DNA from: BS150m-G50 sp964501185 [NCBI: uncultured Bacteroidia bacterium]
GTDB taxonomy: Bacteria > CAIWAD01 > BS150m-G50
DNA length: 64,000 nt
Reading direction: 5' to 3'
NCBI GenBank assembly: GCA_964501185.1
Contig: CAZCRT010000014.1
Span: forward strand, 7,834 to 71,833
Part shown: piece by piece, positions 1 to 8,264 of the stretch
Layout of the letters: each line of letters begins with the position of its first letter
Numbering within the stretch: the first letter of the stretch is position 1
Notes under the pieces: generated by a model
What the model was told of the DNA's origin: nothing
The model's input: only the letters and a program-made list of their open reading frames with translations
The model's database searches: none
Program-made: the position numbers and the translations under genes

Positions 1-864
1 CTGCACCTGTTCCCGCAGGCACTCCAGCTCTTCCTTGATGTATACAACCTGATGAGAAATACCTGCAGAAGAACTCTTTGAAGCGATCGTGTTCCCTTCC
101 CGGTTCATCTCCTGCAACAGAAAATTGAGCTTCTTACCTACAGGATTCTGTTCGCGTAACGTGGCACGAAACAGTTTGATATGACTGCGCAGCCTGGTCA
201 ACTCTTCATTTATATCAAGCTTGTCCGCCAGCAGTGCTACTTCCATATCAATTCGATCAGAAGTCAGGCTATGGCGTTCTTCCAGTTTTGCCACTTTCGC
301 TAGGATTGTATCACGGATCGCATTACGATTACTCTTGAAGGAACTGCCTACCAGCTGCAGGTGCTTCTCCAGAGACTGCAGCCGCTTCCTGAAGTCTGCC
401 AGCAGTTCACGCCCTTCTGCCCGCCGCATTTCCTGAAACTCACGCAATGCCTGTTTCAATACTGCCTGAACCAGTTTCCACAGTTCAGGATTCTCACGGT
501 TCTTTCTCCCTTCACTCATCAGATTGTTGAATGAAGGGAGATGGGAAAGACGCAGATCGTTTTCAAGCCCATGCTTGCGGGCTACCTGACCTGCCTCCTC
601 GAGCAGTGCTTTCACCTGGTCTGGACGCAGACTGCCCAATCCACCGCTTTCCTCGCGTGTAACGGAAAGATAAACAGTCAGCTTTCCACGAGCTACTTCC
701 TGCTTGATGAGTTCACGTATCTCCTGCTGGTAGAAATAGAGTTCACGTGGCAGATGAAGGTGAAGATCGAGGAACCTACTGTTGACCGCAGAGACCTCGG
801 CAAACACCTCCCATGGTGCTTTCCTGCGAGTACTGCGTCCGAACCCGGTCATACTGTTAATCAT
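1..864 (-). CDS. yicC: YicC family endoribonuclease, 3' end cut by window edge
   Basis: Reading the minus strand from ATG at 864 gives an open frame of 288 codons that reaches base 1 without a stop. The N-terminus reads MINSMTGFGR and the last visible residues are ECLREQVQ. YicC proteins are about 290 residues, begin with the same MTGF(G/A) signature and end in a REQVQNIE-like tail, so only a few codons are missing. The family is a conserved RNase linked to stationary phase and small-RNA turnover in E. coli. A 214-bp gap separates it from the oxidoreductase operon upstream, so it probably has its own promoter. The short plus-strand frames here are shadows. The identification rests on family resemblance; no catalytic residue was checked. 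Confidence 0.93.
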   Translation of the reverse strand, partial: MINSMTGFGRSTRRKAPWEVFAEVSAVNSRFLDLHLHLPRELYFYQQEIRELIKQEVARGKLTVYLSVTREESGGLGSLRPDQVKALLEEAGQVARKHGLENDLRLSHLPSFNNLMSEGRKNRENPELWKLVQAVLKQALREFQEMRRAEGRELLADFRKRLQSLEKHLQLVGSSFKSNRNAIRDTILAKVAKLEERHSLTSDRIDMEVALLADKLDINEELTRLRSHIKLFRATLREQNPVGKKLNFLLQEMNREGNTIASKSSSAGISHQVVYIKEELECLREQVQ

Positions 865-1031
865 GTCGCCTCATTTTATTGAGTGGCTGATTATTGACAA
901 CCAGCTTAACAGAATCACAAACTCCCAGTGTGGAGTTATTCACAGCTTAAAAGTATACCTTATCTATCAGCAGATTTCAAATGGAAAATCATGGATGTGT
1001 CATTTTACTGAAGTCCGGATGAACTAACTTA

Positions 1032-1043
1032 ACCGCATGCGGT
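1032..1043. promoter_or_regulatory. 12-bp perfect palindrome between operon end and yicC
   Basis: ACCGCATGCGGT lies 36 bp past the stop of the ferredoxin gene and 168 bp before yicC. It has no unpaired loop, so it is a poor terminator hairpin. It could be an operator for yicC. Only the symmetry is seen; the function is a guess. Confidence 0.3.
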
Positions 1044-1078
1044 AGAAGAGAAACCCCCCGATCTGTAATGCCGGTTCC

Positions 1079-1522
1079 TTATCGCACCTTTTCCGATTCA
1101 GTCAATGGTATCCAGCTGATTGCTCCTGATGGGCAGAATTTAACACACATGGGATCGCCACCACAGAGGTCGCATTTGACCGGGTAATCGGTAACAGGAT
1201 CAAAGTAGATATTACCAAACGGACAGGCGGCAACACAGAGGTGACAGCGTACGCAAAGCTCTTCCTGATGTTCGATAGCGCGGGTTTCATCATTCCATTT
1301 TAACGCGCCGGTGGGGCAGATAGTCGCACAGGCCGCTTCATCACACTGCTGACAGAGTAACGGAGTATTGTGTTGACGGGATTCATCAATCCGTTCAACT
1401 TTGATATTGATACGGGATTTACCTGGTTGCCCCTGTTGACTGCCGTGGCTGAAAGCACAGGCCAACTCACAGGATTTACAGGCGATGCAGAGATCCGGTT
1501 TTACATGATAACGGAATTCCAT
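1079..1522 (-). CDS. 4Fe-4S polyferredoxin, CooF/HydN-like electron-transfer subunit
   Basis: This 147-residue cytoplasmic protein carries four cysteine clusters: CIACKSCELAC near residues 12-22, CQQCDEAACATICP mid-protein, CVRCHLCVAACP, and CDLCGGDPMCVKFCP near the C-terminus. That arrangement is typical of the four-cluster electron-wire subunits of the CooF/HydN/DmsB class. These usually link a catalytic subunit to an electron acceptor. It is the last gene of the operon: its ATG overlaps the upstream stop as TAATG, with GAGGTG as ribosome site. No hydrogenase, formate, CO or aldehyde oxidoreductase catalytic subunit follows before yicC. The partner may therefore be the 2-oxoacid oxidoreductase of the same operon (inference) or lie elsewhere. 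Confidence 0.88.
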   Translation of the reverse strand: MEFRYHVKPDLCIACKSCELACAFSHGSQQGQPGKSRINIKVERIDESRQHNTPLLCQQCDEAACATICPTGALKWNDETRAIEHQEELCVRCHLCVAACPFGNIYFDPVTDYPVKCDLCGGDPMCVKFCPSGAISWIPLTESEKVR

Positions 1523-2298
1523 TAAAACACCTCTTCCGAGCGGTCAATGATCGTGTTGAACTTGTCGACAGTCTGACGCTGCTTACACTCTGTGCAGAGC
1601 TCGAAGTAATCTTCCGGCAGCTGTTGCCGTTCACTGAAATATGTGACCATTGCGGTAGTAACATCAAGTGAGCGGCCACATTCGCTACAGGTTGCCATTT
1701 TGAAATCCTGATACCAGATATGGCGCTGTTTGCCGCGATCCTGAAATTTAATATTACCGGTCGGACAGACCTGAGCACAGATAGTACAACCGATACAATC
1801 AGCTGTTGCTTTACTGAAGGGGGTGTCGACGACTTTTCTCTTACCCCGCTCCACTGTGGCAATCGCTTTCATACCCAGAGCATTACAGACACGGGTACAG
1901 AGACCACAGAGAATACAGTCGTCACCCTCAGGGTCCACCGGGTAATTGCAGCTGTCAATCCCGTACTCAGCAGCCAGCTCCTGTATCACACTCGACCTGG
2001 GGCTGGAAGCCAGCAACAGGTCCAGGATAGTGCGACGGATCTGTGTCACTTCACCGGTATGTGTCTGGACGATCAATCCCTCTTCGACCGGATAGAGACA
2101 GGAAGTGACATAATTCTTCCAGCCATCCCACTCTTTTCTGGTTATCTCTACAGTACAGAGACGGCAGGCACCAAAGGGCTCAACCGCTTCATGATGACAT
2201 AACGCCGGAACATCAATGCCCTGTTGGCGAATCACGGTGAGTAGCATCTCACCTTCCTTCGCCTGCAGCAGCTTTCCATTAATGCTCAATGTTATCAT
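1522..2298 (-). CDS. NuoG/HoxU-like iron-sulfur subunit (2Fe-2S plus 4Fe-4S)
   Basis: The 258-residue protein begins with a plant-type 2Fe-2S domain (GACRLCTVEI near residue 45, second ligand in TSCLYP). A NuoG-type His-containing region and two 4Fe-4S motifs follow (CILCGLCTRVC and CIGCTICAQVCP, around residues 125-190). This matches the diaphorase small subunit of NAD(P)-linked hydrogenases (HoxU, HndD N-terminus) rather than full-length NuoG, because the molybdopterin-like domain is absent. The C-terminal 60 residues add a CSECG...CTEC pair that looks like a small zinc ribbon or extra cluster. It would pass electrons between the NuoF homologue and the polyferredoxin. Its start lies in the third copy of a 42-bp tandem repeat. 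Confidence 0.88.
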   Translation of the reverse strand: MITLSINGKLLQAKEGEMLLTVIRQQGIDVPALCHHEAVEPFGACRLCTVEITRKEWDGWKNYVTSCLYPVEEGLIVQTHTGEVTQIRRTILDLLLASSPRSSVIQELAAEYGIDSCNYPVDPEGDDCILCGLCTRVCNALGMKAIATVERGKRKVVDTPFSKATADCIGCTICAQVCPTGNIKFQDRGKQRHIWYQDFKMATCSECGRSLDVTTAMVTYFSERQQLPEDYFELCTECKQRQTVDKFNTIIDRSEEVF

Positions 2299-2410
2299 GT
2301 AAGGCTCCTAGTAAACTTCAACAGTACTCAATGTAACCATGTAAGGCTCCGGGTGAACTTCAACAGTGCTCAATGTTACCATTTAAGGCCCCTAGTGAAC
2401 TTCAACCGCA
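2285..2410 (-). repeat. Three tandem 42-bp copies of the nuoF/nuoG-like gene junction, with a 24-codon minicistron
   Basis: Copies occupy 2285-2326, 2327-2368 and 2369-2410 and align without gaps. The unit holds the end of the NuoF homologue (GTTGAAGTTCAC then stop), a GGAGCC-type ribosome site and an ATG-start. At 42 bp (14 codons) the copies stay in frame. In the copy nearest the NuoF homologue the gene stops normally at 2392. The extra copies form a minicistron on the minus strand from ATG 2382 to TAG 2308, encoding MVTLSTVEVHPEPYMVTLST followed by VEVY. The genuine downstream gene starts at 2298 with the same RBS spacing. Three RBS/ATG sets in a row could alter translation of the downstream gene. 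Confidence 0.85.
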
Positions 2411-4245
2411 TCAAAATTACAAACTGCCATGCAGGCACCACATTGCGTGCACTTGTCCTGATCGATAACATGCAGCCCCTTCTTCTCACCTGTGATAGCA
2501 TCATCACCGCAGGCCCTGGCACATAATGTGCATCCGGTACATTTGTCGTTGATGGTATAGGTGATCAGGTCCCTGCAGACACCGGCAGGACACCGTTTAT
2601 TCAGGATATGCTCCAAGTACTCATCCTTGAAATATCTCAAGGTGGAAAGCAACGGATTGGGACCGGATTGCCCCAGCCCGCACAGTGATCCGCGAACGAT
2701 CACTTCCGAGAGCTGCTCCATCCTCTCCAGATCGCTTTCAGTAGCCTTGCCTTCGCAGACTTGCTTCACCATGCCGTGTAACTGGTACAGGCCTTCGCGG
2801 CAGGGAACACACTTGCCACAGGATTCATTGACCAGAAATTCCAGGAAGTACCTGGCTATGTCTACCATGCAGGTCCTGTCATCCATAACAATCATGCCAC
2901 CGGATCCCATCATGGAGCCATTGTCGGTGAGAGTGTCAAAATCCACCGGCAGGTCGAGCATCGACTCCGGCAGACAACCGCCTGAGGGCCCTCCAGTCTG
3001 AACCGCCTTAAAAGGCCGGTCGTCGATAATACCGCCCCCGACGTCAAATATTATCTGACGCAGGGTGATGCCCATGGGGACCTCAATCAGACCGGTATTG
3101 CGAACCTTGCCGACCAGCGAAAACACCTTTGTTCCGGTAGATTTCGGGGTACCGATTTTACTGTACCAGTCGGCACCTTTCGCAATGATGACCGGGACAT
3201 TTGCGAAGGTCTCTACATTATTCAGCACTGTTGGCTGATCGTACAGTCCTTTAACAACTGAGCGAACATACTTGGCTCGTGGCTCACCGACCTCCCCGGC
3301 GACAGATTTCATCAGCGCTGATGACTCACCACAGACAAAAGCGCCTGCGCCACGTGCGATACGGATATCAAACGAGAAGCCGCTGCCAAAGATGTTCTCG
3401 CCCAGCAGACCGGTCTTACGGCAGTCTTCGATTGCTTTCTGCATATGCACTACAGCCAGAGGGTATTCCTCCCGCACATAAATATAGCCATGGTGGGCGC
3501 CTACGGCATAGGCTGCAATGATCATCCCCTCCAGGACTGCATGCGGGTCCCCTTCCAGGATGCTTCTATCCATGAAAGCACCGGGATCACCTTCGTCACC
3601 ATTGCAGATAACATAGCGAATCTCGGATTCAACATCGGCGCAGGTCTGCCACTTGCGCCCTGCAGAGAAACCGCCACCACCGCGGCCACGCAGCCTCGAT
3701 TTCTTGATCTCGTCAATCACATCCTGCGGCTTCATTTCATGCAGGGTTTTGTAAAGAGCAGTATAACCATCGTTGGCTATGTACTCGTTGATATCATGCG
3801 GGGCAATCTTGCCCAGATTCCGCAACGCAATACGCTGCTGGTGGGCAAAGAAACCTACATCAGGATAATGGGTGATTTTCTGGCCATCGACCGGATTGGT
3901 GAACAGGAGCTTTTCGATCACTTCACCCTTGCGGATGGTTGTGTCGATAATCTCCTCCACCTGACTGATCTTGACCTTGGTATAAAAGATGTCTTCCGGT
4001 TCTATGATCACCAGCGGGCCCTGTTCACAGAAGCCGTGACAACCGGTCGACCGCACCGCTTCGACGGAAAAACCTTTAATCCGCTTCTTCTTCAACAGGG
4101 CTTCGAACTGGTCCACGATCGTCTGAGCACCGTTGGCGAGACATCCTGTGCCACAACAGATCAGCGCTTTTCTGGTGAATTGCTTGTCCCTGTTAAGGAA
4201 ATCACGCTGAACCTGTTTGAGCTGCCTGGAGTTCTTAATACACAT
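2392..4245 (-). CDS. NuoF/HndC-like NAD(P)-binding flavoprotein with fused thioredoxin-like and 2x4Fe-4S domains
   Basis: The 617-residue protein has three parts. Residues about 25-115 are a thioredoxin-like 2Fe-2S domain (CCGTGCLANG ... GCHGFCEQG). Residues about 150-560 are the NuoF core, with the glycine-rich FMN/NADH site GRGGGGFSAGRKW, the SLBB segment and the cluster ligands CGKCVPCREG plus GSLCGLGQ. The last 60 residues hold two ferredoxin motifs (CTGCTLCARACG and CTQCGACMAVCN). This architecture is that of HydB/HndC diaphorases of anaerobic, often electron-bifurcating, complexes rather than respiratory NuoF, which lacks the extra domains. It would exchange electrons between NAD(P)H and ferredoxin-type clusters. 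ATG 4245 follows GAGGAACTAAC and begins 2 bp after the NuoE stop. Confidence 0.93.
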   Translation of the reverse strand: MCIKNSRQLKQVQRDFLNRDKQFTRKALICCGTGCLANGAQTIVDQFEALLKKKRIKGFSVEAVRSTGCHGFCEQGPLVIIEPEDIFYTKVKISQVEEIIDTTIRKGEVIEKLLFTNPVDGQKITHYPDVGFFAHQQRIALRNLGKIAPHDINEYIANDGYTALYKTLHEMKPQDVIDEIKKSRLRGRGGGGFSAGRKWQTCADVESEIRYVICNGDEGDPGAFMDRSILEGDPHAVLEGMIIAAYAVGAHHGYIYVREEYPLAVVHMQKAIEDCRKTGLLGENIFGSGFSFDIRIARGAGAFVCGESSALMKSVAGEVGEPRAKYVRSVVKGLYDQPTVLNNVETFANVPVIIAKGADWYSKIGTPKSTGTKVFSLVGKVRNTGLIEVPMGITLRQIIFDVGGGIIDDRPFKAVQTGGPSGGCLPESMLDLPVDFDTLTDNGSMMGSGGMIVMDDRTCMVDIARYFLEFLVNESCGKCVPCREGLYQLHGMVKQVCEGKATESDLERMEQLSEVIVRGSLCGLGQSGPNPLLSTLRYFKDEYLEHILNKRCPAGVCRDLITYTINDKCTGCTLCARACGDDAITGEKKGLHVIDQDKCTQCGACMAVCNFDAVEVH

Positions 4246-4246
4246 G

Positions 4247-4702
4247 TTAGTTCCTCTTCAGCAGTTTCGCGGCTCTGGTTACATTCAGAGAACCATGGTA
4301 CTTCTCATTGACAATCACCACCGGCGCCATTGCGCAGGCACCGACACAGGCGACTTCTTCGAGAGTGTACTCCATATCCTCCGTGGTTTGCCCCGCTGTG
4401 ATACCCAGCTTGTTCTCCAGCTGATCCTGGATCAGTTTGGCGCCCCGGATATGACAGGCAGTACCCAGACAGACCTTTACAATATTTTTGCCACGCGGTT
4501 CCAGAGCGAATGAGTTATAGAAAGATGACACTGATGCCAGCTTGCTGAGCGGCAGATCGAGCGCTTCAGCAGTCATGGTCAAAGCTTCCGGTGGCAGATA
4601 GTGATACTCCTTCTGAATATCCTGTAGAATCATTATCAGCGACTCACTGCTTTTAGGGTGTCGGGCGATGATCTCCGGTATCTTGCTGAAGTCTTGACAC
4701 AT
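4247..4702 (-). CDS. NuoE/HndA-like thioredoxin-fold 2Fe-2S subunit
   Basis: This 151-residue protein has a helical N-terminal half (about 1-75) and a thioredoxin-like half with the four cluster cysteines in CLGTACHIRGA and CVGACAMAPVV. Length and motif match NuoE, the 24-kDa-type subunit that docks on NuoF. It is encoded directly upstream of the NuoF homologue and downstream of KorC, on the same strand and with an 80-bp gap to KorC. Respiratory and bifurcating complexes use the same subunit, so the choice between them depends on its partners. The absence of nuoA-D and nuoH-N here favours a soluble complex. Confidence 0.92.
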   Translation of the reverse strand: MCQDFSKIPEIIARHPKSSESLIMILQDIQKEYHYLPPEALTMTAEALDLPLSKLASVSSFYNSFALEPRGKNIVKVCLGTACHIRGAKLIQDQLENKLGITAGQTTEDMEYTLEEVACVGACAMAPVVIVNEKYHGSLNVTRAAKLLKRN

Positions 4703-4782
4703 AGTCTATCCTTATACCTGACCGGGAAACCCGGCATAATGGTGATGATTTTCATGAAACCCTGTCATCCGGTACTCAGCGC

Positions 4783-5328
4783 TTACCCACTGGCCTCCTG
4801 AATGACAGTTCTACCCCGACGAAAACATTCCAGATTCTTATCGATGAACTGTGGTTTGGCAGCGAAGCTCTGGCGAATATGCTCCTCAACCATCTCGTCC
4901 GGGACAACATTAGTGACCGCCTGAAAGGCTCCGAGAATAACCATATTGGCCGCTTTGGGATTTCCCAGCTCCTGGGCCAGTTCATTGGCCGTTACCTGAT
5001 ACTCAAGCAGATCATCACGTTCGCAGTTCTGATCGATCAACGAACTGTTGATTATCACTTTTCCACCTGGCTGCATCAGTGGACCGAATTTCTCCAGTGA
5101 GGGGCGGTTCATAGCAACCAGAACATTGGGATTTGAAATCAGTGGTGAGGCAACCGGTTCATCGGCTATCACCACTGCTACATTAGCAGTACCGCCACGC
5201 ATCTCCGGGCCATATGAAGGAAGCCAGCTGACAAACAGATTCGCAGACATACCGGCGTAAGCAACTATCTGCCCTGTGCGCAGAATACCCTGGCCGCCAA
5301 AACCGGCGAAAACGGCTTGAATCAACAT
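4783..5328 (-). CDS. korC: 2-oxoacid:ferredoxin oxidoreductase gamma subunit
   Basis: The 181-residue protein starts MLIQAVFAGFGGQGILRTGQ, the GxGGQG signature of the gamma subunit. It continues with the SYGPEMRGG motif typical of the family. This subunit closes the active-site assembly of 2-oxoacid oxidoreductases, which convert a 2-oxoacid, CoA and oxidised ferredoxin to acyl-CoA, CO2 and reduced ferredoxin. ATG 5328 lies just after the KorB stop at 5332, with GGGGAG as ribosome site, so the two are translated together. Length is normal (about 180-190). Confidence 0.93.
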   Translation of the reverse strand: MLIQAVFAGFGGQGILRTGQIVAYAGMSANLFVSWLPSYGPEMRGGTANVAVVIADEPVASPLISNPNVLVAMNRPSLEKFGPLMQPGGKVIINSSLIDQNCERDDLLEYQVTANELAQELGNPKAANMVILGAFQAVTNVVPDEMVEEHIRQSFAAKPQFIDKNLECFRRGRTVIQEASG

Positions 5329-5331
5329 CAG

Positions 5332-6075
5332 CTACTCCCCTTCCGGTGATTTAAGAATGCCCAGCTTGTAGTGCTGCATTGTAGTATCCCGAACATGGTC
5401 CATTGATTGCTGTGGTGTCATGCCCCAGTTAGTTGGACAGGTGGAAAGAACCTCTACAAGCGAGAAACAGCGATTGTCAACCTGATACTGGAAAGCCTGT
5501 CGGATAAGCTTCTTTGTCTGAACCTGGTGAATACCGTCATGGGATGAACAGCGCACTATGAAACCGGGTGTCGTCTGAGTCGCCAGTGCTTCAGAAACAG
5601 ATACCGGATACCCGGTCTGCCCCACATCCCTTCCTTCAGGAGTTGTAGTAGTAACCTGATTGGGCAGAGTGGTCGGCGCCATCTGGCCACCGGTCATACC
5701 ATAGATACCGTTGTTGATGAAGATGACAGTTATCTTCTCACCACGGTTGGCAGCATGAAATATCTCATTGAAGCCGATGGAGGCCAGGTCTCCGTCACCC
5801 TGATAAGTATAGACGATCAGATCGGGGCGGGCCCGCTTGGCGCCTGTGGCCAGTGCGGGTGCGCGGCCATGGGGGGCCTCCATGAAATCGTTATTGAGAT
5901 AGTTATAGATCAGAACGGCGCATCCTACCGGTGCAACACCTACAGCGCGCTCCCTGATGTTGAGTTCATCCAGTACTTCGGCCACCATTCTATGTACGAT
6001 GCCATGGGTGCAGCCGGGGCAATAATGCATCGGTACATTCTTCATCGCTGAGGTGACTTTAAAGGCCAGCTCCAT
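5332..6075 (-). CDS. korB: 2-oxoacid:ferredoxin oxidoreductase beta subunit (TPP-binding)
   Basis: About 247 residues from the preferred ATG at 6075, which GAGG precedes by 7 bp; a GTG at 6087 is possible but has no ribosome site. The thiamine diphosphate motif is visible as GDGDLASIGFNEI followed by FINNGIYGMTGGQ, and the N-terminal YCPGCTHG holds iron-sulfur ligand cysteines. The beta subunit carries TPP and a 4Fe-4S cluster and does the decarboxylation chemistry. It begins 8 bp after the KorA stop. Subunit size and split organisation match the four-subunit KorABCD/VorABCD class. The substrate (2-oxoglutarate or branched-chain oxoacids) cannot be fixed from sequence. Confidence 0.93.
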   Translation of the reverse strand: MELAFKVTSAMKNVPMHYCPGCTHGIVHRMVAEVLDELNIRERAVGVAPVGCAVLIYNYLNNDFMEAPHGRAPALATGAKRARPDLIVYTYQGDGDLASIGFNEIFHAANRGEKITVIFINNGIYGMTGGQMAPTTLPNQVTTTTPEGRDVGQTGYPVSVSEALATQTTPGFIVRCSSHDGIHQVQTKKLIRQAFQYQVDNRCFSLVEVLSTCPTNWGMTPQQSMDHVRDTTMQHYKLGILKSPEGE

Positions 6076-6083
6076 GGGAGACC

Positions 6084-7136
6084 TCACTTGATAAGTTTTA
6101 ACAGTTGTTCTTTAACTTCTGCCGGTGTCGGGACAATACCACCGGTGCGGCCAAAGAACTCGACCTTGCGACGGCCCTTTACGGCAAGCCTGACATCTTC
6201 AACCATCTGCCCGGTACTCATCTCTACAGAAATCACTTTACGTGCATGGCCAGCAGCCTTGTTGACAGCTGCAGCAGGGAACGGAAAGAGGGAAATCGGC
6301 CGCAGCAGCCCTATCTGATGCCCTTCATGATTGAGTTCATCAATGGCCGTTTTACAGACCCGCGCCATCATACCGTAGGAAACGACCAGAACATCCATTT
6401 TTTCGGTAACAGCGTATTCCTCAAAACGGATCTCATTCTTCTCCATCAATCTGTATTTATCGCGCAGCTCCAGATTATTATTCTCCAGCTGCAGCGGATC
6501 GAGAAATAGTGACCTTATGATAGTGGGTTCGCGGTCTACAGCCCCGGAATTGGCATAACTGCGATCGATATTGTCAGGTAGTTTGTAATCACGGAATTCG
6601 ACCGGTTCCATCATCTGGCCGATCATACCGTCACCGATAATCATTACCGGATTGCGATACTTGTCAGCCAGATCAAATGCGTCCATGACCAGATCAGCAG
6701 CTTCCTGGACACCTGAAGGTGCCAGTACCAGCATTCGAAAATCTCCATGTCCACCACCCTTGGTAGCCATGAAGTAGTCAGACTGTGCCGGCAGAATCCC
6801 CCCCAGACCGGGACCACCACGCACAATGTTAATCAGAACTGCCGGTAGTTGCGATCCGGCCAGATAGGAGAGGGTTTCAGACATCAATGCAACACCGGGA
6901 CTGGATGATGATGTGAAAACGCGCTCACCAACAGCCGCTGCACCCAGAACCATGTTCACGGCACCCAGCTCGCTTTCCGCCTGGACAAAATGCCCGCCCA
7001 CTTCCGGGAGCCTGCGGACCATATATTCTGCGATCTCTGTCTGCGGAGTAATCGGGTAAGCGAAGTAGTTCAGGCAATTAGCGCGAATAGCTGCTTCTCC
7101 AAGCGCTTCGTTACCCTTCATCAATACTTTTGTCAT
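6084..7136 (-). CDS. korA: 2-oxoacid:ferredoxin oxidoreductase alpha subunit (KorA/VorB type)
   Basis: The 350-residue protein opens with MKGNEALGEAAIRANC and the YPITPQTEIAEY motif characteristic of the alpha subunit, which helps bind substrate, CoA and TPP. The pattern KVLMKGNEAxGEAAIRA is the one automated pipelines usually label 3-methyl-2-oxobutanoate dehydrogenase subunit VorB. A branched-chain oxoacid substrate is therefore possible and would fit amino-acid fermentation, but 2-oxoglutarate remains equally plausible. ATG 7136 has GAGGAA 9 bp upstream. Normal length for the short-alpha class, in which the gamma subunit is a separate gene. Confidence 0.92.
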   Translation of the reverse strand: MTKVLMKGNEALGEAAIRANCLNYFAYPITPQTEIAEYMVRRLPEVGGHFVQAESELGAVNMVLGAAAVGERVFTSSSSPGVALMSETLSYLAGSQLPAVLINIVRGGPGLGGILPAQSDYFMATKGGGHGDFRMLVLAPSGVQEAADLVMDAFDLADKYRNPVMIIGDGMIGQMMEPVEFRDYKLPDNIDRSYANSGAVDREPTIIRSLFLDPLQLENNNLELRDKYRLMEKNEIRFEEYAVTEKMDVLVVSYGMMARVCKTAIDELNHEGHQIGLLRPISLFPFPAAAVNKAAGHARKVISVEMSTGQMVEDVRLAVKGRRKVEFFGRTGGIVPTPAEVKEQLLKLIK

Positions 7137-7239
7137 GGCAGTTTCCTCAGGGGAGGTTTTTTGCTTTCATCACTCTTTTCAAATACCAGGCTGCTTAAGT
7201 TCGAGATGGTAGTTCCAGTTGATAGACATCATCGTGAAA

Positions 7240-7473
7240 CTAATACTCGAAGTAATGCACCATTACACCATTAAGACCGACTTCTATCACCTGATCGGGG
7301 CAGGTGATTGCACAGAGACGACAGCCAATACAGCGGGGTTGGTCAGCTACTGTTGAGAAGAAGTAGCCTTTCTCATTTATCTCTTCGGACATGGCCAGGA
7401 CATTCTGCGGGCAGGCGTAAACACAGAGTTCACATCCCTTGCAGCGTTCCTGCCTGATCATCACTCTGGGCAT
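7240..7473 (-). CDS. korD: 2-oxoacid:ferredoxin oxidoreductase delta subunit (2x4Fe-4S)
   Basis: A 77-residue ferredoxin-like protein with two complete cluster motifs, [12 protein letters not shown] and [12 protein letters not shown], each with an upstream lysine or arginine as in KorD/PorD. I chose ATG 7473 ([11 protein letters not shown]): GAGGT sits 5 bp upstream, and the longer frame from 7506 adds residues the family lacks. It is the first subunit gene of the kor block and hands electrons from the TPP/4Fe-4S core to ferredoxin. The gap to korA is 103 bp. Confidence 0.92.
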   Translation of the reverse strand: MPRVMIRQERCKGCELCVYACPQNVLAMSEEINEKGYFFSTVADQPRCIGCRLCAITCPDQVIEVGLNGVMVHYFEY

Positions 7474-7523
7474 AAGGACCTCTTTCATAGCTGTGGTTGA
7501 TACCACTTATCCTGAAATCGTGT

Positions 7524-8264
7524 CTAAATCTGAAAACGCCCCCGGGCTTTACCGTATTGTACATTCGGCTCCTGCCAGGGAGGCTGCATGAGGCGTCGAA
7601 TCTTAAGCAGCGGAACATCATAATCTGCGCTGGAAATTTCAGCAGCAACCTGCTCTTCGACGGTCATGAAAAGAAATGGCAGCTGAAACTGCTCCGCAAG
7701 ACGGGTTGTGGTTTCATAACCACGATTGAGCACTTCAGCATCCGTATCATCCATCAGGTGTGCATTGGCTACGAGGGCAGTTATCCCCATACCGGCAGCC
7801 TGTTCTATTTCCTTCATGATGCGTGAAGCACCCTGAACAGTACTGGTGAACGGGCGCAGAACATTCAGAACGAAGATGAATTCACTGTCTTCAGGTACAA
7901 TAGCGTCCTTAAGGGATCTCAGGACGCGAGCACCGACATCATCTCCACCTACATCCACAACCACATGACGATCCGGGTCACCCAGATGGCCACGCACTTC
8001 CGGAAGTATGATAGGAAGCTCTGCGAAAAACTGCTCTCCCTTCGGAACTACAACCTCAACACCTGCTTCCTCCAGGGAATCAATAGCTTCCCGGGACCGG
8101 AAATAGGGATTAACGATATCCAGATCGATAATGGATTGTGGCTCGTTAAACTGTTTCAGGTAGAGCGCCAGATTTACGGCAACTTCAGTCTTGCCGCTGC
8201 CATAAGCGCCAGCGATTATCAGTACCCGCTTTGTCAGGTTCTGATGAAGTGTATTTTCATGCAT
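7524..8264 (-). CDS. MinD/ParA-like P-loop ATPase heading the kor operon
   Basis: About 246 residues from ATG 8264. The Walker A motif GAYGSGKTEVAVNLA is near residues 19-33, followed by DLDIVNPYFRSRE and a VVDVGGDDVGAR Walker B-like segment. These resemble the CobQ/MinD/ParA nucleotide-binding fold used by metal-cluster assembly and partition ATPases. No DNA-partition partner is nearby. Its position as first gene, 50 bp before korD on the same strand, suggests a role in maturing or assembling the iron-sulfur oxidoreductase (inference). The exact role is unknown to me. One perfect ACTTCCGGAAGT palindrome lies in the gene at 7996. The ribosome site is weak. Confidence 0.75.
   Translation of the reverse strand: MHENTLHQNLTKRVLIIAGAYGSGKTEVAVNLALYLKQFNEPQSIIDLDIVNPYFRSREAIDSLEEAGVEVVVPKGEQFFAELPIILPEVRGHLGDPDRHVVVDVGGDDVGARVLRSLKDAIVPEDSEFIFVLNVLRPFTSTVQGASRIMKEIEQAAGMGITALVANAHLMDDTDAEVLNRGYETTTRLAEQFQLPFLFMTVEEQVAAEISSADYDVPLLKIRRLMQPPWQEPNVQYGKARGRFQI
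7996..8007. repeat. First of six perfect copies of the palindrome ACTTCCGGAAGT
   Basis: Perfect 12-bp copies start at 7996, 9252, 15789, 26445, 27985 and 30941. Near-perfect copies sharing the CTTCCGGAAG core lie at about 15343, 15999, 21957 and 25384. Equal-base expectation for one 12-bp palindrome in 64 kb is about 0.004. The six perfect copies are in genes and are read either as Leu-Pro-Glu-Val or as Phe-Arg-Lys-Ser. The 25384 copy forms one arm of a terminator. I found none after 31 kb except half-sites. Confidence 0.8.

Noticed and set aside
3445-4311. 288-codon plus-strand frame opposite the NuoF homologue
   Set aside because: It is antisense to a strongly conserved flavoprotein with all motifs intact and has no recognisable domain.
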